Shown: one piece after another, positions 35,211 through 46,676 of the stretch | Layout of the letters: every line of letters starts with the position of its first letter | How positions within the stretch are numbered: the stretch's first letter is position 1 | Assembly (NCBI GenBank): GCA_027625915.1 | Contig: JANTQA010000015.1 | Span: forward strand, 3,439,001-3,503,000 | Reading direction: 5' to 3' | Origin: Anaeramoeba flamelloides | Lineage: Eukaryota; Metamonada; Anaeramoebidae | Length of the DNA stretch: 64,000 nt | Translations under genes and position numbers: made by a program | Notes under the pieces: model-generated | Database searches by the model: none | Seen by the model: the letters and a program-made list of their open reading frames with translations, nothing else | Told to the model about the DNA's origin: nothing

Positions 35211-38200
35211 AGATAAGATGAATTTTTTTTTTTAAATTTTGATTTTTTGAAATTGAGAATACTTTTTAGAATTCTTTTTCTTCGTTGAATTTTTTGTCAA
35301 AGAGATCCAATGGAATTTTTTTTTTGTTATTTAAATTTTGTCAAATAAAAGAAGGGATATTTTTGAATACCCTTTTTAGTCTCAGGTTACTCCTTGAGTA
35401 TGGTGCATTTTCTCGGTAAATGACTAGACCCTTAAAATTTTATTTTTTAGAATTGATACCTTAGTTTAAATATTTTTTTGTTATTAGATTTTTTTAGCCA
35501 AATTAAATCTGAGTGAATTTGTTATTTGTTTTTAATTTTTATCAATAAATCCTAGGAAATTTTTTTTTGGTGATTGGGTTTTTCTACTCAAAATAAGCAC
35601 AATTTCAGAATATAATTTTTGGTTTTAAGTCATTATTTAGTATGGAACAAATCGACTGTAAATAACTAGAATCTTAAGAAAATTATTCCAATTTTCAAAA
35701 AAAAATAATAATTAAAGGATTTGTACTCTACTATAATAAGGCAAAATAAGAAAAAATATTTCTTTGATAACATTTTCTACTTACCAATTTTGTATATGCC
35801 AAGTGTCAAAAAATTCTGATTGTCAAAGAACCCCCAAAAAGAATATTATTTCAGTGAGATCAATTTTTTTTTTCGATTTTTTCTGTAAAAAGAAAACTAT
35901 TTAAATCATTTTATTTCTTGTATTATACAAAGTTTTTAACCCCCTTTATTATCTTTTTATCATTATTATTCAACACTACGTCTTTAAAGCCAAGAATTAT
36001 AATATAATGAGTTTTTTTTTTTAAAAAAAAAAATAGATTATGTGGAAAAAAAAAGAGATCTTCGAAAAGACCAATAATCACTATGAAAATTGTGACTATG
36101 CAATACCTTTTAAAATGGATTTAATTATTCGTAAAAAATCTTGTTGTTCAACTTTTTTTCAGTGAAAGTTCAGTAATAAAAAATCTGTAATGCTCATTTC
36201 AAAAATTGTGACTCACTTTTTATTAGTTCTTGATTTTATTTTTTTTTTAATTGTTAATATATCAGGCTTTTATAGATTTAGAATGACTTAAAAGTGAATT
36301 ACAAATCATATTTAGTTATTAATTGTTCTTTAATACTAGAGGATAATTTATTTTTTTTCAATTTATTATTTCCAATAAGTCACAATTTTTGAAAAAGTGT
36401 TTAGTTACTTAATTGTATGAATTGGTTTGATTGAAAAGTAAAAATATTTTCACTCTGAAATTGAAGAACCAAAATAAAATCGAATTTTACTTTTAATTTT
36501 TTAATGGTGGTTTCTTTTTATAAATTTAAATGTTTTGTGGTTATTTTTTGATTTCAAGATTTTAAACAATTTAATTTAATCTTTGAAAATTTCTTTTTGT
36601 TTCTATAAATGGTTGATAAGAATATTCAAAAAAAGGGTTTGGTTTATAAAAAAATATTCTTAAAAAGTAAATTGTCTTCATAAAAATTTTATTTCAAAGT
36701 TCAATAACAAAGCTTAAATAATTTTTCATAAAATTTCATATCAAATTGATTTTTATGAATATGTTCTTATCTTTTTTCAACAAATAATAAGTAAAATATT
36801 ATGGAACTTGGAATAAAAATTTTCATTTATTAAAGGGAAAATGATGGTAATAATCAATTGCCTGTTAAAGAATTCCCGTCACAATAGATTTTTCTATAAT
36901 CCGAATATGTTGTAAATGGGGGTAATGATATTACTACATCATGGCTCAAAGAGCTCTAAAATATCTATTATAAATATTATTACACAATAAATTAATACAT
37001 TTTTTACTAATGATCACAAATTAATAATTTTCATTTTGGAATTTTTTTTAATTCCTTTTTCAAATCTAAAAATAGAAACTCAAAAAAAAATATTAAAGTA
37101 TTTAATAATTCATCTTTAGAACTTCCAAAAATTAACTATTTTTTATAATTTTTTAATTTCAAAGATTTATTCAATAATCATCAACATAAAAGCACAAAGA
37201 CTCATTAGTTTTATTTCCTTTTTTTTTTATAATTCTAATTGTATCATAAATATGGTTCCAATATTTCAGTAATAATTGGTCAAAAAAAATCTATTCTTTA
37301 TTTATTTCATTTTTTCAAAAAATTGAATTATTTAGTAACTAATTTACAATTCACAAGAAATTTAAGAAAGATATTTAGCAACTTTGGAGTCTTGAGATTG
37401 ATAATTCAACCTTTAAATTTGTGTTGAAATACAGACTTTAACTTAAAATTTTGAGTTTTTTACGAAAACAATTATAATTTTTGAATTGATGAAGATCAAC
37501 TAATTATTACTTCAAATAAAAATTGATTTTTTAGAGATACTTGAAACATGAAACACTAATGTGGTTACGTTCCCCAATAACAACAAACTTTCATTTTAGA
37601 CTTCTTCCTTGGTCAACACTATTAGCTTAAATAATAATAATAACCAAAATGGGATGGGGGTAAATTCAAGGAACTTGCTTGTTTCTACTAATTGAAAGTT
37701 ATAAAGTTAGTGTGTATCAATAAATCATCTAAAATATTCTTTGAATCTAAACAAAAATTTTTCTACTGTTATTTAAATGATAGAGAGGAAAAAATTTTCA
37801 CTTTCTTTTCCAGATTTTTCTTTATTAAAACGAGTTCTCAAAGAATCAAAGTTTAGTTTGAAAACTCTATTTGAAAGAGAGAATTTTAATGAAATGAATA
37901 TTTTTCCCATTTATTAAAAAAAATGCTAGTAAAAAAAAAGTTCCAAACTCTTGTAAAATTAAAGATTCAACTCCTGATTTTCTTTTATTCTTTTTCACAA
38001 ATTAGAGTATTTATGGTATTTTGGCTTTAGTTTCAATATCTTATTGTCACTCATAAAATCTATTTCAGTAATTTTCTGAGTATAAAACGTTTCCAAAGGG
38101 AACAATGAAGCAATTTCATTAAAAATATTTGTATTTTTTATCGAAAATAAAAAAACCATTTCAAAAAAGGTCGTTGTTCTCAAGACGTGAAATGAAGTTG

Positions 38201-38327
38201 GTTTTTGTAAAAGAAAAGGTACTTCGGATTGACTCTTTTTTTAGAAAATATGATACAAAAATGTTTCATTTTTCTTGTTTTTTCTAAACTTTTTTCTTTT
38301 CAAAAATTCTTGGGATTTTCCTTTGAA
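35211..38327. other. Gene-free region
   Basis: About 3.1 kb. A minus-strand frame at about 35.45-35.0 kb has protein-like patches (ENAPYSRSNLRLKRVFKN) but many stops. A plus-strand frame at 36841 (MMVIINCLLKNSRHNRFF) has one stop in 50 codons. Neither can be supported as a gene. Confidence 0.4.
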
Positions 38328-39626
38328 ATGACATACGGACAACCAACATTGGTCCCAAATTCTAGCCAACAAGCTGTGCAATCAACTCGAAGGACTGTAC
38401 CTACCGCGTATCTCCCACTGAATAATTTTTATTTCTACCAAAACCAGTCCACAATGCCTAATACGCTATCAACAAATACACAATCAAGAAAACGAACGCC
38501 CAAAAGAAACCCAAGTGGTGAGCCGAGTAATTGTAACTTTAACGTTAGTCCGTTGAGTAATGATCTCCATAGCCAACCCAAAAAAAGAAGATCAAAATTA
38601 AAAAACAAAAAACAAAGAAAAACGAAAAGGCAAAACAAGAATAAGCACAAGCACAACGAAATAAGCCCAAACAAAACAATTCAAACAAACCAAACAATCC
38701 AAGATGAGACAAAATCAAAGGTAAGGAGAATAACAACAAAAAAAGAAAAGGAGTATTTGAGCACTAAATTCATCGAGAATCCGAAAATGTCTGGAATGCA
38801 TTTGGACGATATTGCAAACGTTCTTGGTTGGGAAGTTAAAAGGGTTGCGAGGTGGTTTACAAATCAAAGAACCCGTACGCCAAAGGATTCTTTATTATTA
38901 ATAGAAAGGAAACAAAAACAAAAAACTCATGGCGTTGTCAAAACACTCCAGACTAATTCAATGACAAATAGCAATCGGAGTGTGAAATTTTTAAGGTGGG
39001 TTGGAGAAATTACCAATTTGATGAGCTACGACATTGCAATGATTTCTAGGATTGACGGAAACAAGCCTAAGGATCGCAAAAACCGTATTTCTTCGGCCAG
39101 GCATTTACAAACTCTAATTCAGCACACACAGCAAGAAATCATAAAACAAAGAAGACGAGAAGATCAGTTTATTGAATCAATTTCTTTAGACGCCGACGAC
39201 GATGGCTACGACGAAGACTACTACGGCATTGAAGAAGATGATACCGAATACATCGACGATGATCTTAATCTCGTTATTAATAAAGTGAACAATCAAAATA
39301 CAACAAACAATTTCAATTCTCATCCAAAACACCTCAACCCTTTAATTAATTACAATCTAAGAAATCGAATTTTGCAAACAAAAAATGAATTGGAAGCAAA
39401 AGACGATGACGATGACGATGACGACGACGACGACGATGATGATGATAACGATGACGATGACGATGGTAATGGCAATAACTATTACAGTAGAGGAAGTTTT
39501 CAAGTTAATGAAACGAATCGATTAAGAAATGAAAGTTTACAAATTTTGGGAAACTTAAATACGAGACAAAAAAAAAATGTAAATTTGAATAATCCAATAC
39601 AAAAAAAAAACCAAAAACAAAATTAG
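38328..39626 (+). CDS. Homeodomain transcription factor with poly-Asp tail
   Basis: 432 residues from ATG 38328 (MTYGQPTLV). The in-frame upstream codons are Phe/Leu filler without an ATG, so this start is preferred. A Lys/Asn-rich basic stretch (KKRRSKLKNKKQRKTKRQ, about 85-102) looks like a nuclear localisation signal. The homeodomain spans about 131-185, from KSKVRRITTKKEKEYL through the recognition helix EVKRVARWFTNQRTRT. The WFxNxR signature is intact, with Asn at the base-contact position. Loop and first-helix lengths are near the 60-residue norm; I would not assign a TALE class. A run of about 15 Asp residues (39400-39440) and acidic stretches (DADDDGYDEDYYGIEEDD) follow. Intronless. 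Confidence 0.88.
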   Translation: MTYGQPTLVPNSSQQAVQSTRRTVPTAYLPLNNFYFYQNQSTMPNTLSTNTQSRKRTPKRNPSGEPSNCNFNVSPLSNDLHSQPKKRRSKLKNKKQRKTKRQNKNKHKHNEISPNKTIQTNQTIQDETKSKVRRITTKKEKEYLSTKFIENPKMSGMHLDDIANVLGWEVKRVARWFTNQRTRTPKDSLLLIERKQKQKTHGVVKTLQTNSMTNSNRSVKFLRWVGEITNLMSYDIAMISRIDGNKPKDRKNRISSARHLQTLIQHTQQEIIKQRRREDQFIESISLDADDDGYDEDYYGIEEDDTEYIDDDLNLVINKVNNQNTTNNFNSHPKHLNPLINYNLRNRILQTKNELEAKDDDDDDDDDDDDDDDNDDDDDGNGNNYYSRGSFQVNETNRLRNESLQILGNLNTRQKKNVNLNNPIQKKNQKQN

Positions 39627-39680
39627 GAAATAAAAATTTTGTCTTTTGTTTAAATCTTGAATATTTATTTCTTCAATTTA

Positions 39681-40187
39681 AGGATGTACCTTCAAAATAA
39701 ATTCTCCTGACACAATACAAAAGCTAATATTAAAGTTAGTTAAGGCTCTTAGGATCTTTTATTTGCAGATTAAAATATATTTTTTTTGGACAAAAAATGG
39801 TGTATATTGATCGTTTTTTCGATTTTTATTTTTTGTTCTTTTGTTATACTTTAAAACCTTCACTTATCGAAAGGATCATTAAAAATACACCTGAGATGAT
39901 ATTAGACTGATTACTTTTCCATTCCATTGAGCCAGTAGTATTTTGCAATTAATTACTCTGTGAAATTCAGTAATTTCACTATAAACCAATACTACTCTTC
40001 AGTGCAAGGCTATTATTAATGTGTATTTCCAAAAAGAACAATAAAATAAAACTGAAAAAAAAACGGAAAAAAAATCCCTTTTTGTTCAAAAATAAGATAT
40101 TATAATTTACGAATAAAAGGTCCTAAAGCCTTAGCTAACTTTAATTTTAACTTTTGTCTTATGTATTTCGAATTCATTTGGATCCTT
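39681..40187. mobile_element. 507-bp foldback (long inverted-repeat) element
   Basis: The left arm from AAGGAT 39681 through ATTAAAGTTAGTTAAGGCTCT...AGGATCTTTTATT is mirrored by the complement of the right arm ending 40187 (ATTAAAGTTAGCTAAGGCTTT..AGGACCTTTTATT). Similarity continues inward on both arms, with TTGTTCTTTT on each side. It has no coding capacity. It lies 55 bp after the homeobox stop codon and may supply the gene's 3' UTR with a large hairpin. Confidence 0.65.
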
Positions 40188-40613
40188 CATCGTTAATGTA
40201 ATACGATGAAATTTATATCTACATTTTAATTATTTTTATTATAATCATAAATTTTGTGATGCTATCATAGTATCCAAAATAAAAATTATTTATTTCATCA
40301 TTTCTTTCTAACTTTTATTTAATTAATGTTATATTTCCAAAAGTATCATCTATTTTGCTTTTTTTTTTTTTTTTTTTGTTTCATAAAGGACCCTTCCTTG
40401 TTAATTTGTTCAATTGGTCAGTACCTTAGATTTAATTTTCGAAAAATTAGAGAACGTCTTAAGGGATTAGTCTCAATTATTTTTTGTTTTTGACCAATTT
40501 CTAAATAAGGATTCTTTATCTAGAAATAAGTTTAATATTGAAAATAAACCCCATTTCACTAAAAGAGGCCCAGCCAAAAATGAAAATTTTATTTTGTTTT
40601 AAGAATCAGCCAA

Positions 40614-40790
40614 ACTAAACTTCATTCAATTTGGAAATAATTTTTGATTTTACAAACTATTTCATTTTAATTTCTTTATTGTTTTGTTTTACTTTCATTT
40701 TTTTAAAAAGTTAAGTAATCTTTTCCCTCAGATCTGGTATTTTTTTCGATGATTGATAGAAGGTTAATGTTTAGTTTATTAAATTAAAAA
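40614..40790 (-). mobile_element. Family M fragment, reversed
   Basis: TTCATTCAATTTGG(A)AATAATTTTTGATTTTACAAA through GATAGAAGGTTAATGTTTAG matches the right-hand third of family M in complement (compare 59160-59320). It is truncated at both ends and nested in element H. Confidence 0.65.
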
Positions 40791-40796
40791 ATTACA

Positions 40797-41314
40797 TAAA
40801 CTCCATTTCAAAATCATTGGCCCATTAAAAATCAAATTTTAAAGAAAAATATTTTTAATAATTGAAGTTATCTATTATAATATAAAAATTTCGATTTTAA
40901 TATTCAGTTCTATACTTAAGAGATATTTATTTTTAGTCTAAAAATAAAAGAATAAAAAAAGAAAAAAAAACTGTTAAAAAAAATTGGGATATTTATTTTG
41001 AAATAAGCATTACATGAAAAATAGTAAATTTAAAAAATTAATAAAACCCATTTATCGATTCTTCTTCCATTTGAATAACTAAATATAATCTCTTTTTTAT
41101 ATTAGAAACCAACTTTTTCATTAATTCATCTATTACTTCTTTCCAATTTTTCATTTTCATTTTCCATTTTAACAAAAAACTGTCAAAAAAATAAAAAAGA
41201 GAAAAAATGAGTTATTTTCAAACTTTTTATTGTGAGGGGAAAAACTTCAAAACAATACACAAGCAATTCAAAATTTAAATGTGACATGGGCCGTTTATTA
41301 TGAAATTTAGATTA
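40797..41314 (-). mobile_element. Repeat A, second copy, nested in element H
   Basis: Same length and ends as 29599-30116. Here the minus-strand short frame is open from ATG: MKNWKEVIDELMKKLVSN, then RLYLVIQMEEESING, then FY and stop (about 38 residues). Its conservation suggests it was once part of a coding exon captured by the element. Confidence 0.7.
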
Positions 41315-41797
41315 TGTTATTTAGAAATAAGAGTAATAATATATGTCAGATTAGAGTGAGTCTTCATCAAAGAAATTTACAAACAAACCTTAAATTTCAA
41401 AAAAAAAAAAAAATAAAATGTTAACAAACAATTTTTAGGCCCAATTTCATTGGAATATTGTGTTCAAAATGTCTCAAATTCTTTAGAAAATTTCCATTCT
41501 TGACAAAAAGATTTTTTAATTTGAAATGTATGGATTTTTAAGGAATTCCAAAGATCCAATTTTCATAATTTTCATTGTGGGTTTAATAGGATTTTTTTGT
41601 TTCAACTATATTTAAAAAAAAAAAAGGAAAAGAAAAGCAAAAACAAAAAATTCGATAAAAACAAAAATTTTACTAAATAAGAAAATATGATCAGATTTAA
41701 GAATTAAAAATCTTTTTTTGAGAATAACAATGAATTAAACTCATAGTATATGTTCGATTTCTTCAATAAAACTGGCCATTGGCTAAAAAAGAATTTA

Positions 41798-42179
41798 TTA
41801 TTTTTTTCAAAAGAATAAAATAAAAGCTTCCCTCAGTGAATTTTTAGGGTTACAAAATTGCCAAAAAGTTGATTAAATTGAATTAAATTGATTATAAACT
41901 GAAAGAAAACCATTTTTTAGCAATTGGTGGAAATTAACCCTTTTGAAGTAAAAAAAAAACACAATATTTATAATAAGAAAATTAAATTTTTGAAATAAAA
42001 TAGCTGTAGATCTTGGGTTATTTTAAATTTTCAATTTTTGATGGATTCAAATCCTTACAATTTTTTTTTTTTTTTCAACCATTAAAAGTTCAATTTGACA
42101 ATAAATATTTAGTGTTAAGAAATAACAGGGGTATTTTGTAAGTCAACGAAAACACAAATAAATTTTATCGGGTAATAAA
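41798..42179. other. Spacer between elements
   Basis: No gene. Contains a stretch (TAGGGTTACAAAATTGCC) like the tail of the 34.9-kb duplication. Confidence 0.4.
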
Positions 42180-42906
42180 ATTAAATTACAAATTATGGGT
42201 TATTATATCTAAGCTATTTCTAATAAAGTTGAGTAAATTTATTTTAAAATATTTTTTTTAAAAGCAATCTTCAAAATAGTAGTTAATTATCCAAAATCTT
42301 TAACTATCATTTAACAAGTATTAGTAATAATTAAATTTGTTTCTTAATATTGTAATACATAAATAAAAGATATTAAATTTTCTGATTTCGATTTGATCTG
42401 ATATTTTTTAGGTGTGAAAATTGGTATTTATTATTTCTTTTTGATTGAAAAAACCGTTTTCATAACTTGTTTAATCTCAACAAATTTTCAAATCGGATTG
42501 TAAGTATATAACTAAATTTTATTATTTAAAAAATTTTCGGTACCCTTTCCATATTTCCAGTTTTTTGTTGATATTTGCTCTACATCATTTTATCAAAAAT
42601 CATGCTATTTTTATTCATTTTTTTGGAAATATTCCAACGAAATAAATTTTTGAAACAAATACCTTAGTCATTTATTCAATTGGTATTAATATTAAACTTT
42701 ATTTGGTAATGTCAGTTAATGGATATTTTCACTAATAAAGATGATTTTTTCCGAAATGTAAAAACAAATTAGCGGCTTTTTTGGAAATGCCTTATACCAT
42801 ACTCATTAGCACATTTGATAAAAAAATTCATGTGCCATACAGATTGATAACAAAAAACATGCAACTTATAAGAACTCTTTAATATAAAATCGTCATAGAT
42901 TATTTA
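42180..42906 (-). pseudogene. Family D remnant, copy 2
   Basis: It aligns with 54240-54840 over most of its length (TTTAGGTGTGAAAATTGGT, AAAACCGTTTTCATAACTTG). On the minus strand its upstream part reads YDDFILKSSYKLHVFCYQS, VWHMNFFIKCANEYGIRHF and QKSR before a stop. This is a well-kept coding patch not present in the other copies seen. The rest is frame-broken. Confidence 0.45.
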
Positions 42907-43240
42907 TTTATCCTAGTTAGTAAATGATTTTTGTGTGGTAGCAAGGTATAACATAACTACCCAACTACAATATTGAATAATTTTTATTATGAGGGGACCT
43001 GAGATTATTGGTCAATAAAATTCTTTTAACTTGATTTTTATTTTAGTGAAAATAAATAAAAATATTTGACTTTTAATTTTGGTTTTATACAGTTTTTTCA
43101 ATATTAAAGTTTAAACTTGATATCACTAAGAAATTTTTAATAAATGCTCTTTTACTTATTAGAAGCATAAAAAAATATTCAATTTCAGTTAATTTTACCA
43201 AGGGGCTTTTATAAAAATGGAAGATGAAAATTCTAAAGTA

Positions 43241-43437
43241 TAGTCAGTTTCACTTTTAAGGCACAAACTTACAACGAAATTTAAGGCACAATAAAAATCT
43301 CAAATTAAGGCACAAAATTCAAATTCTAGTAAAAATAAATTGTAAAAAAAAAAATTCCAAATTTTGTGCGTTAATTTGAGATTTTTTTGTGCCTTAAATT
43401 TCGTTGAAAGTTTGTGCCTTAAAAGTGAAACTGACTG
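43241..43437. mobile_element. 197-bp hairpin MITE with ~80-bp arms
   Basis: The arms (T/C)AGTCAGTTTCACTTTTAAGGCACAAACTT(A/T)CAACGAAATTTAAGGCAC (shown here as TCAGTTTCACTTTTAAGG and CAACGAAATTTAAGGCAC) run about 80 bases with few mismatches. The element is bracketed by TA on both sides (43239-43240, 43438-43439), the target duplication of Tc1/mariner-type insertion. Near-identical arms imply a young insertion. Confidence 0.85.
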
Positions 43438-44627
43438 TATATGTTTTCTCATTTTGAAAAATAAAAGGGTAAATAAAAAGAAATTTCGAGAATAATTTTT
43501 CGATAATTCCAAATTATCTAAATATTCATATTTAAAATTATTAGTGAAACTATATTTGAAATTTTAATTCATCTTTCAAGTTAAATTCAATAAATACACT
43601 CGATATTAAAGTAAAATCCATAATACTAAAAGTTTAGCAAGTACGGAGATCTACAAATGTTTATCTTTAAAAATTATTTGTAGTAATTATAAAAAGTATA
43701 GAAATATCATTTAATATAAAATAGATTCCCTATATTTCTTTTCTCCAAACGACTTATACTTATAAACTAAATTGCAAAACAATAAAAAAAAAAAAAAAAC
43801 ATGATAGTCTTTATTATAAAAGTTAAAGAGAATTCTGAATATTTTACATTTCTTTTTGAAAAATGAAAACATGAAGCTCAATTGTCCAAGAATATTTAAT
43901 TTTTATTTATCTCAAGTTCGTTCACTTACTTTGATTTTTTACCAATTCTAAATTTGTAACACAGGGTTTACTAAAAATTATAGACTTTTAAATGATTGGC
44001 AACCCAAAATTGTTAGTTGAGATGAATTAATCGATTTCTTTGTGGCAGGTATAATACATATATGATATCACATTTTTATAAAGGAGAAATATATATTTTT
44101 TTATCAAAAATAATTTAATTGTAAAAAGAAAATTAATATTATTTTTCTCGAGAAGAATAAGAATATTCTATTTAAATCCAAAGATCAAAGTCTTTAGATC
44201 TCTAAAAAAAAAAAAAAAGCAATGTGCTGAAAAAAATGGAAAAAACAATAATTTAAATTTTGAATTTCGGTATGTAGATATTATTTATCCCTTTTTAGCA
44301 GAAAGAATCTAAAATTTAAAAAATCAATTATCAAAAAAAAAAATTGGATTCTTTATTATTTTTAACAACCAAAGTATTAATTATAAACTATAATTTTTAA
44401 CATTGATTAAAAATATAAAAAATTTAATTGTTTTAATACTTTTTCATTATTTATTCTTGTCACTAAAATAATTATTTGGTTAATATTCTTTGATCAAATA
44501 AAATTATTTTGATAGCGGGGATTATATTAAATTTTGAGAAAAAAAAACAAAATAATAATTTAGTTTTTGAAATTAAACAAAAATTATATAATAAATTGAA
44601 ATTATTATTATAATAATAATTTAATTC
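43438..44627. other. Gene-free AT-rich region
   Basis: About 1.2 kb with homopolymer runs. Nothing supportable on either strand. Confidence 0.45.
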
Positions 44628-45190
44628 AAGGAATCCCTTTCCATCCTTGAGAGTGTTTGAGTTATTGTATTATTTTGGTTTCCCTTAAAAATGAATTTCC
44701 ATTCGAAGAAAAAGGTTTAAAAAAAACATTTTGAGTCATCTTTAATTTTTTATTTAAACTTTTTTTTTCTTTTAAAGGGAAAAAATGAAAATAATAATAA
44801 AAATAATTGCAAAAAAATGATAATTGTTATTTTCATGTGTTATTCCAAAATTCAGAACATTCCAAACTTGTAAAAGCAAATGTAAAGCATATTTACTATC
44901 CCAAGGAATTATTGTGAGTTCAGAAAGTTGAAATGGAAATTCTAAAATATTAAAATCAAAATTTGGCCCTGATTTAACAAGATAAAAATCTTAAAAATTG
45001 TGAAATTTTCATTTTTTTTCTTAAAAAAATTCTCGGTTAGTAAATATTACTTGGATTAAATAACTTATTCACGTATATTTTTATACTTTATTTCTGCGAT
45101 TTTGCTGTCAAATGTAGTCCTTAAGACATAAATTTGAGAGAAAATTTTGATATTTTAAATTTATTAATTTCTATTTTTTACCATCATTTT
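44628..45190 (-). CDS. Probable spliced gene, unidentified
   Basis: A minus-strand exon-like stretch at about 45175-45080 reads IKIFSQIYVLRTTFDSKIAE then IKYKNI. A GTGAAT donor and an AATTTTTAAG acceptor join it in frame (phase 1) to FYLVKSGPNFDFNILEFPFQ, LSELTIIPWDSKYALHLLLQ and VWNVLNFGITHENNNY (44995-44800). A further patch at 44740-44630 reads EWKFIFKGNQNN, TITQTLSRMERDSLN and then a stop. The second join was not found. The composition (Trp, Pro, Gly present) is far from background. I do not recognise the fold, and the start is not located. Confidence 0.4.
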
Positions 45191-45731
45191 TATGTTTTCA
45201 AACAATTTCGAACCAAGTTAAAATCGAAAAAAATGCATGTAAACATACCTTTTTTGTAATTTTTTTTGTAACTTGTTTTATTTTACTAGAATATGAATTT
45301 TATTTATTAATATTGAATTTTTTTGAGTGTTTATGGTCAATTAAATTTTGTGTCTAAAAAGTTGTTTATTGGTAAACAAAAATTATCAATAGATATTACA
45401 AATTATATAGTATCTGAACTTTAAATTCTCTAAACTTTTCTCTTTAATTAGCGATAATAAGTTTTGAAATGTTAATTGGCATTTACATTGCGAAAAAAAA
45501 AAAGAGTTACAAATTATTTAATTCTTTTTTATCTGAAATAATAATAATTTTATGGTTTTCGAAGAGTCAAAGTTTTCTTTTTTTTTAAGGTTTTAGGTAA
45601 TACTAAAGGTGATTGATAATAGGATTAAAGGCATTATGTTAGTGTAATTTATTGAAAAAAAAAAAAAAAGTAAAAATTTTTTTGATGATCGAAGTTCAAT
45701 ATTTTTATTTAATGTAAATACGAGGATTTGA

Positions 45732-45974
45732 GTGTTTTTTTTTTTGTCATTGTTTAATTTTTCTCTTTTAAATTTGAGTTTTTTTTTAAATCAAAATAAA
45801 TATATAAATTTTATCCTTGATATTATTCGAAATAAAGACTCATTATTTATTTTATCATTAGTTAATGATAAAGAAAATAATGATTCTTTACTAAAATTTC
45901 TAAACAAAAATTTAGAAATTAGGAAAAGTGCCGTCAAGTGCCTAACTTTTCCAGAATTCAAAAGAATTGAGTAA
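45732..45974 (+). CDS. Short hypothetical frame ending in a MITE-like sequence
   Basis: An 80-codon frame whose start is uncertain (TTG in the open stretch). The core FILDIIRNKDSLFIL...NDKENNDSLLKFLNKN reads like protein. Its last 15 codons overlap GTGCCGTCAAGTGCCTA at 45935-45951, which is the tip of the hairpin element at 56331-56440. It may be an exon truncated by an element insertion. Confidence 0.25.
   Translation: MFFFLSLFNFSLLNLSFFLNQNKYINFILDIIRNKDSLFILSLVNDKENNDSLLKFLNKNLEIRKSAVKCLTFPEFKRIE
45925..45957. repeat. Hairpin core related to the 56.3-kb MITE
   Basis: AGTGCCGTCAAGTGCCTA matches the complement of 56418-56437 at all but one position. It is bracketed by GGAAAAGT and ACTTTTCC, a perfect 8-bp inverted pair. 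Confidence 0.5.
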
Positions 45975-46073
45975 AATCAAAGATTTTTTCTCCATTCTTT
46001 TAAATTAAAAAAAACCTAACGGCTGTAAGAGGAAATTAATTTCCTCCCTTCGCAATAAAAAAAAAATAAAGTA

Positions 46074-46645
46074 ATAAATTACATTCTAAAAATTTGGACA
46101 CAGCCAAAATCAAAAATAGTAAAAAAAAACTCAATTTATTATATTTTTCCAAACGTAATTTAAAACAAGATTGAAGTTACAAGTATTACAGCCGTTTCAA
46201 TTCAGGTGTGAATCGTACACATTCATTGAATGGTTGGGAAACCTGACGAGTCAATTTAAAATGTTCCCGACCATTCAACGAATGAGTGCGATTCACACCT
46301 GAGTTGAAACGGCTGTAATGTTTTTATAATTAATCATTTTCATCCAAAAAAAGAAAAAAATTTAAAACTCAAAAATAAAAACAGGTATGTCCAAAATAAT
46401 GAAACGAGCGGAACAAAAAATGTATTGGTAAATTTGTTGAAATTTCACCAACGATTGTTGATCGATCAAATGGTAAGATACATGGACCAATTGTCTGTGA
46501 TTTTCCTATTAATAAACTCAACATTAACCTTCTATAAACTGTCGAAAAAAATTTTCTAGATCTAACGAAACAGATTACGTAACTCGAAAAAAAGGAAATG
46601 AAAAGAAAATACAAAAGACAATAAATGAAAAATTAAAATCAATTT
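46074..46645 (+). mobile_element. TIR element family M, right-truncated, with nested hairpin
   Basis: The left end ATTCTAAAAATTTGGACACA is present. The interior follows the family up to AAATTAAAATCAATTTTGTTTC, then stops about 100 bp before the usual right terminus. A 127-bp hairpin element interrupts it at 46189-46315. Confidence 0.8.
46189..46315. mobile_element. 127-bp hairpin MITE inserted in family M
   Basis: The arms start CAGCCGTTTCAA(T/C)TCAGG and continue TGTGAATCG(T/C)AC(A/T)CATTC for about 52 bases with five mismatches. It is flanked by TA at 46187-46188 and 46316-46317. Removing it and one TA restores GTATTAATGTTTTTATAA, the sequence of the uninterrupted copy at 22109. This proves insertion with a TA duplication. 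Confidence 0.9.
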
Positions 46646-46676
46646 TGTTTCTTTCTTGGTTGATTCAGTTTGCTAT

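Larger units (their letters stand above)
40545..41797. mobile_element. Element H, copy 1, carrying two inserted elements
   Basis: The left end TAAACCCCATTTCACTAAAAG..GGCCC and the right end (complement TAAATTCTTTTTTAGCCAA..GGCC) resemble the ends of 54866-56977. Inside, homology to the 54.9-kb copy stops after AGAATCAGCCAAACT (about 40613) and resumes at GATTATGTTATTTAGAAATA (41313). The gap holds a family M piece and a repeat A copy. No coding capacity of its own is seen. Confidence 0.6.

Noticed and set aside
36841-36995. Plus-strand frame MMVIINCLLKNSRHN with one stop
   Set aside because: Too short, interrupted, no splice-like borders and no relatives in the window.
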